This document shows, in pieces, positions 62,149-64,000 of a stretch of DNA of 64,000 nucleotides; the stretch's first letter is position 1, and every line of letters begins with the position of its first letter. Position numbers and translations under genes: made by a program. Under the pieces are notes generated by a model, which worked only from the letters and a program-made list of their open reading frames with translations, did not search any database and had not been told where the DNA came from. The DNA is from Melghirimyces profundicolus (GTDB lineage Bacteria > Bacillota > Bacilli > Thermoactinomycetales > DSM-45169). The DNA lies in the NCBI RefSeq assembly GCF_003054245.1, contig NZ_QBKR01000016.1, forward strand, positions 1-64,000, written 5' to 3'.

Positions 62149-62196
62149 AACCTTCGGCGGGTATCGTTAACCCGATCCGACTGTTTTGCGTGTCGC

Positions 62197-63390
62197 TCAG
62201 CCGGGGGATCCGGCGGGGCGGGTGCCGGCAGCCAGGAACCGGCCGATCCGTTTCGCTGCTTCCTCCAACCGGGCTTCCGGTTGAACGAGCGTGATCCTCA
62301 CACAGCCTTCTCCCTGGGGACCGAAGGCCCGGCCCGGGGTGAGGATGACCCCGGTCTCTTCCATCAGACGAAAGACAAATTCAGTGGAAGATTGGTTATC
62401 CGGGGTGGGAGCCCACACATACATGGTGGCCGGAGGTTTGGCCACCTGCCAGTCATTTGCGGTCAGGGACTCCACCAGTGCATCCCGGCGGGAGCGGTAA
62501 ATGTCCCGTTGCCGTTGAATAAATTCTTGTCCCCGGGTCAAAGCGGCTTCGGCCGCTTTCTGAATCGGATGAAAAATTCCGTACTGGGTGTGGGATATCA
62601 TTGTGGCCATAATGGAGAGAACCTGGGGATTTCCGGTCATGAAACCGACCCGGCATCCTGCCATGTTGAAGGTTTTGGACAGGGAATGGAACTCCACCGC
62701 CACCTCCTTGGCCCCGGGAATCGACAGGAGACTGGTGCCCGCTTCCCTGTCGAAAACCAGTTCGGAATAGGTGAAGTCGTGGACGATCAGGATGTCGTAT
62801 CGACGTGCGAAAGCGACCGCTTCTTCGAAAAAGGACCGATCGGCGGTGGCGGCGACTGGATTGGCCGGATAATTGAGCACCATCAGACGGGATTTTTCCG
62901 CCACTTCCCGCGGGATCCGATCCAGGCGGGGGAGATAACCGTTTTCCTGCAACAGCGGCATGGGGTAGGGCACTCCTCCGGCGATATGGACGCCCACTTC
63001 GAAGATCGGGTATCCCGGATCCGGCACCAAAACGACCTCTCCCGGATCGATCAGCGCTGTCGCCAGATGGGCGAGTCCGTCCTGGGAGCCGATCAGTTGC
63101 AACACTTCCGAACCGGGTTCCAGTCTCACCCCGTACCGTGATTCGTAAAATTCAGCCACCGTCCGGTTAAAGGAGGGGATGGCCCCCATGGTGTAACCGT
63201 AGTTGGTGTCGACGGCGGCGTGGGTTTGAATTTCTTCCTTTACAAAAGAGGGCGGGGGGAGATCGGGACTTCCCACACTCAGGTCGATCATATTCTGACC
63301 TTTATCCGCTAATTTTCTCTTCCGTTCCAGAAGTTCATTGAACACACCCAGTTTCAGCTTCCGGATGTTCCGGGAAGCGGTGATCTCCAT
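62197..63390 (-). CDS. Class I/II PLP aminotransferase (DapL/MtnE/AlaA-like)
   Basis: About 397 residues. Substrate-binding SVGSPDLPPP, LIGSQDGLAHLATAL, Asn and Pro in VLNYPANPVAA, Asp-Tyr region IVHDFTYSELVFD, PLP lysine in HSLSKTFNMAGCRVGF, and terminal Arg in CVRITLVQP. This subgroup includes LL-diaminopimelate aminotransferase and unassigned aminotransferases; substrate unknown. ATG 63390 (MEITASRNIRKLK) has correct spacing from GGGAGG, unlike ATG 63399. Confidence 0.88.
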   Translation of the reverse strand: MEITASRNIRKLKLGVFNELLERKRKLADKGQNMIDLSVGSPDLPPPSFVKEEIQTHAAVDTNYGYTMGAIPSFNRTVAEFYESRYGVRLEPGSEVLQLIGSQDGLAHLATALIDPGEVVLVPDPGYPIFEVGVHIAGGVPYPMPLLQENGYLPRLDRIPREVAEKSRLMVLNYPANPVAATADRSFFEEAVAFARRYDILIVHDFTYSELVFDREAGTSLLSIPGAKEVAVEFHSLSKTFNMAGCRVGFMTGNPQVLSIMATMISHTQYGIFHPIQKAAEAALTRGQEFIQRQRDIYRSRRDALVESLTANDWQVAKPPATMYVWAPTPDNQSSTEFVFRLMEETGVILTPGRAFGPQGEGCVRITLVQPEARLEEAAKRIGRFLAAGTRPAGSPG

Positions 63391-63407
63391 CCCTTCCATC
63401 CTCCCAT

Positions 63408-63608
63408 ATGATAAATTCAATAATTAAGAACAATTTATCATCCTTTGCAGGAGGGCGTAAAGGGGGTTCCCAATGGATCAGGGCAGGGAATGTGCCGGTT
63501 TTCGCCGTTACCACCCACGCCATTCCCCGCCCCTTCCGAGTGATCTGTTTTCCCGCGGGGTGGAAGGAGATCGGAATCCCCTTTGTGTCGGGACAGGAGG
63601 TGCGGTAA
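63408..63608 (+). CDS. Short uncertain ORF before a terminator
   Basis: 66 codons ending at 63608, seven bases before an intrinsic terminator, which speaks for a real transcript end. The N-terminal part overlaps the promoter side of the aminotransferase gene and has no ribosome site. An alternative frame has AAAGGGGG before ATG 63473. Neither product is recognised. Low confidence. Confidence 0.25.
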   Translation: MINSIIKNNLSSFAGGRKGGSQWIRAGNVPVFAVTTHAIPRPFRVICFPAGWKEIGIPFVSGQEVR

Positions 63609-63614
63609 CGACCG

Positions 63615-63640
63615 AACAGCCGAAAAAGGCTGTTTTTTCG
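63615..63640 (+). terminator. Intrinsic terminator
   Basis: AACAGCC-GAAAAA-GGCTGTTTTTT on the plus strand. Confidence 0.75.
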
Positions 63641-63705
63641 CAAATCCGATTGCTGGTCCTGTGGGGGACCAACCTGCCGGGGGCGGGCAGGCGAATCTAC
63701 AACTG

Positions 63706-64000
63706 AAAGTGGATTTTACGCAAAATCCGTTGATTTACCACTCGACAGGCACCCTGACGAATTCGGGCAAAAAGGTGAAGGTCGGGCTCTATATGACCGA
63801 TAAGGCTGTTTATGACTTGTCTGGAAAACGGATCAGGCAATCGACGGCAGCGGACCGTCTCAGTATTCCGACGATGGCTCTGATGGAAATTCGTGAACGG
63901 ATGCAGGATCCAAAGACAAAAGACAGCCAAGCCATCACCATGCGCAAAGAACCAGACAGCTATATCATCCAGGTTCAGGGGGGATTCCTCTACCAACATG
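63706..64000 (+). pseudogene. 5'-truncated lipoprotein-like ORF (DUF6612-like), continues past the window
   Basis: An uninterrupted frame reads LKVDFTQNPLIYHSTGTLTN, then VKVGLYMTDKAVYDLSGKR and DSYIIQVQGGFLYQH to the last base. Alternating beta-strand patterns and 'YMTDKAVYD' recall DUF6612/LppX-like cell-surface lipoproteins. No signal peptide, lipobox or start codon with a ribosome site precedes it, and a terminator lies just upstream, so the 5' end seems lost. Whether the 3' part is intact cannot be seen. Confidence 0.45.

Noticed and set aside
1-64000. tRNA or rRNA genes, prophage or restriction/defence systems
   Set aside because: I looked for tRNA-like cloverleaf ends, integrases, transposases and defence-type helicase or nuclease sets and saw none that I could support.

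Overview
The window is chromosomal DNA of a spore-forming, moderately GC-rich Firmicute. The evidence is a YheC/D spore-coat-type ATP-grasp gene, a 6S RNA next to aspS, T-box leaders on hisS-aspS and alaS, and the Bacillus-like gene orders cymR-iscS and recD2-yrrD ... AI-2E-alaS-ireB-ruvX-DUF1292-mltG. Bacterial nitric oxide synthase, ectoine genes, frequent GTG/TTG starts and the GC level together suggest Thermoactinomycetaceae (Kroppenstedtia/Desmospora/Melghirimyces type). That family assignment is inference only.

Layout. 1-4.1 kb: a dispersed repeat copy, a YheC/D-like gene, a threonine-synthase-like gene, NO synthase and a 43-residue Cys-rich microprotein. 4.3-8.8 kb: T-box-hisS-aspS, 6S RNA and a HAD nucleotidase. 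8.9-16.9 kb: rarA, chrA, two patches of decayed genes, a YczE-like membrane protein, cymR-iscS, an internally deleted epimerase, a frameshifted clpP paralogue and an ArsR regulator. 17-28.3 kb: recD2, a PRC-barrel gene, an AI-2E-family protein, T-box-alaS, ireB, ruvX, two DUF1292 genes and two tandem mltG genes. 28.4-37.2 kb: two ABC permeases without partners, two flavin/PNPOx-type genes, a Tat-exported PhoX-like phosphatase overlapping tatA, a YitT-like protein and a penicillin-binding protein.

37.4-54.9 kb is an ectoine island. ectABCD (minus strand) makes ectoine and hydroxyectoine. Next to it are a PucR-type regulator, eutB, doeA/eutD, eutC, a Cys/Met-metabolism PLP enzyme, an M20 amidohydrolase, homoserine dehydrogenase, an aldehyde dehydrogenase and ehuBCDA uptake genes. 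Synthesis, import and breakdown of the same solute are therefore side by side. The catabolic half lacks a transaminase and EutA, but carries genes that could send aspartate semialdehyde either to aspartate or to homoserine.

55-64 kb: a secreted CocE/NonD hydrolase, a small secreted peptide, an AT-rich LD-carboxypeptidase, a MurE-like ligase without the usual DNPR motif, an alpha/beta hydrolase, a small membrane protein, an aminotransferase and a 5'-truncated lipoprotein-like ORF running off the window.

The feature that conventional annotation would miss is a family of dispersed non-coding elements, up to about 290 bp, with imperfect terminal inverted repeats (AGCGTTGTGA-type ends). I find eight full, deleted or minimal copies, often touching the stop codons of genes.
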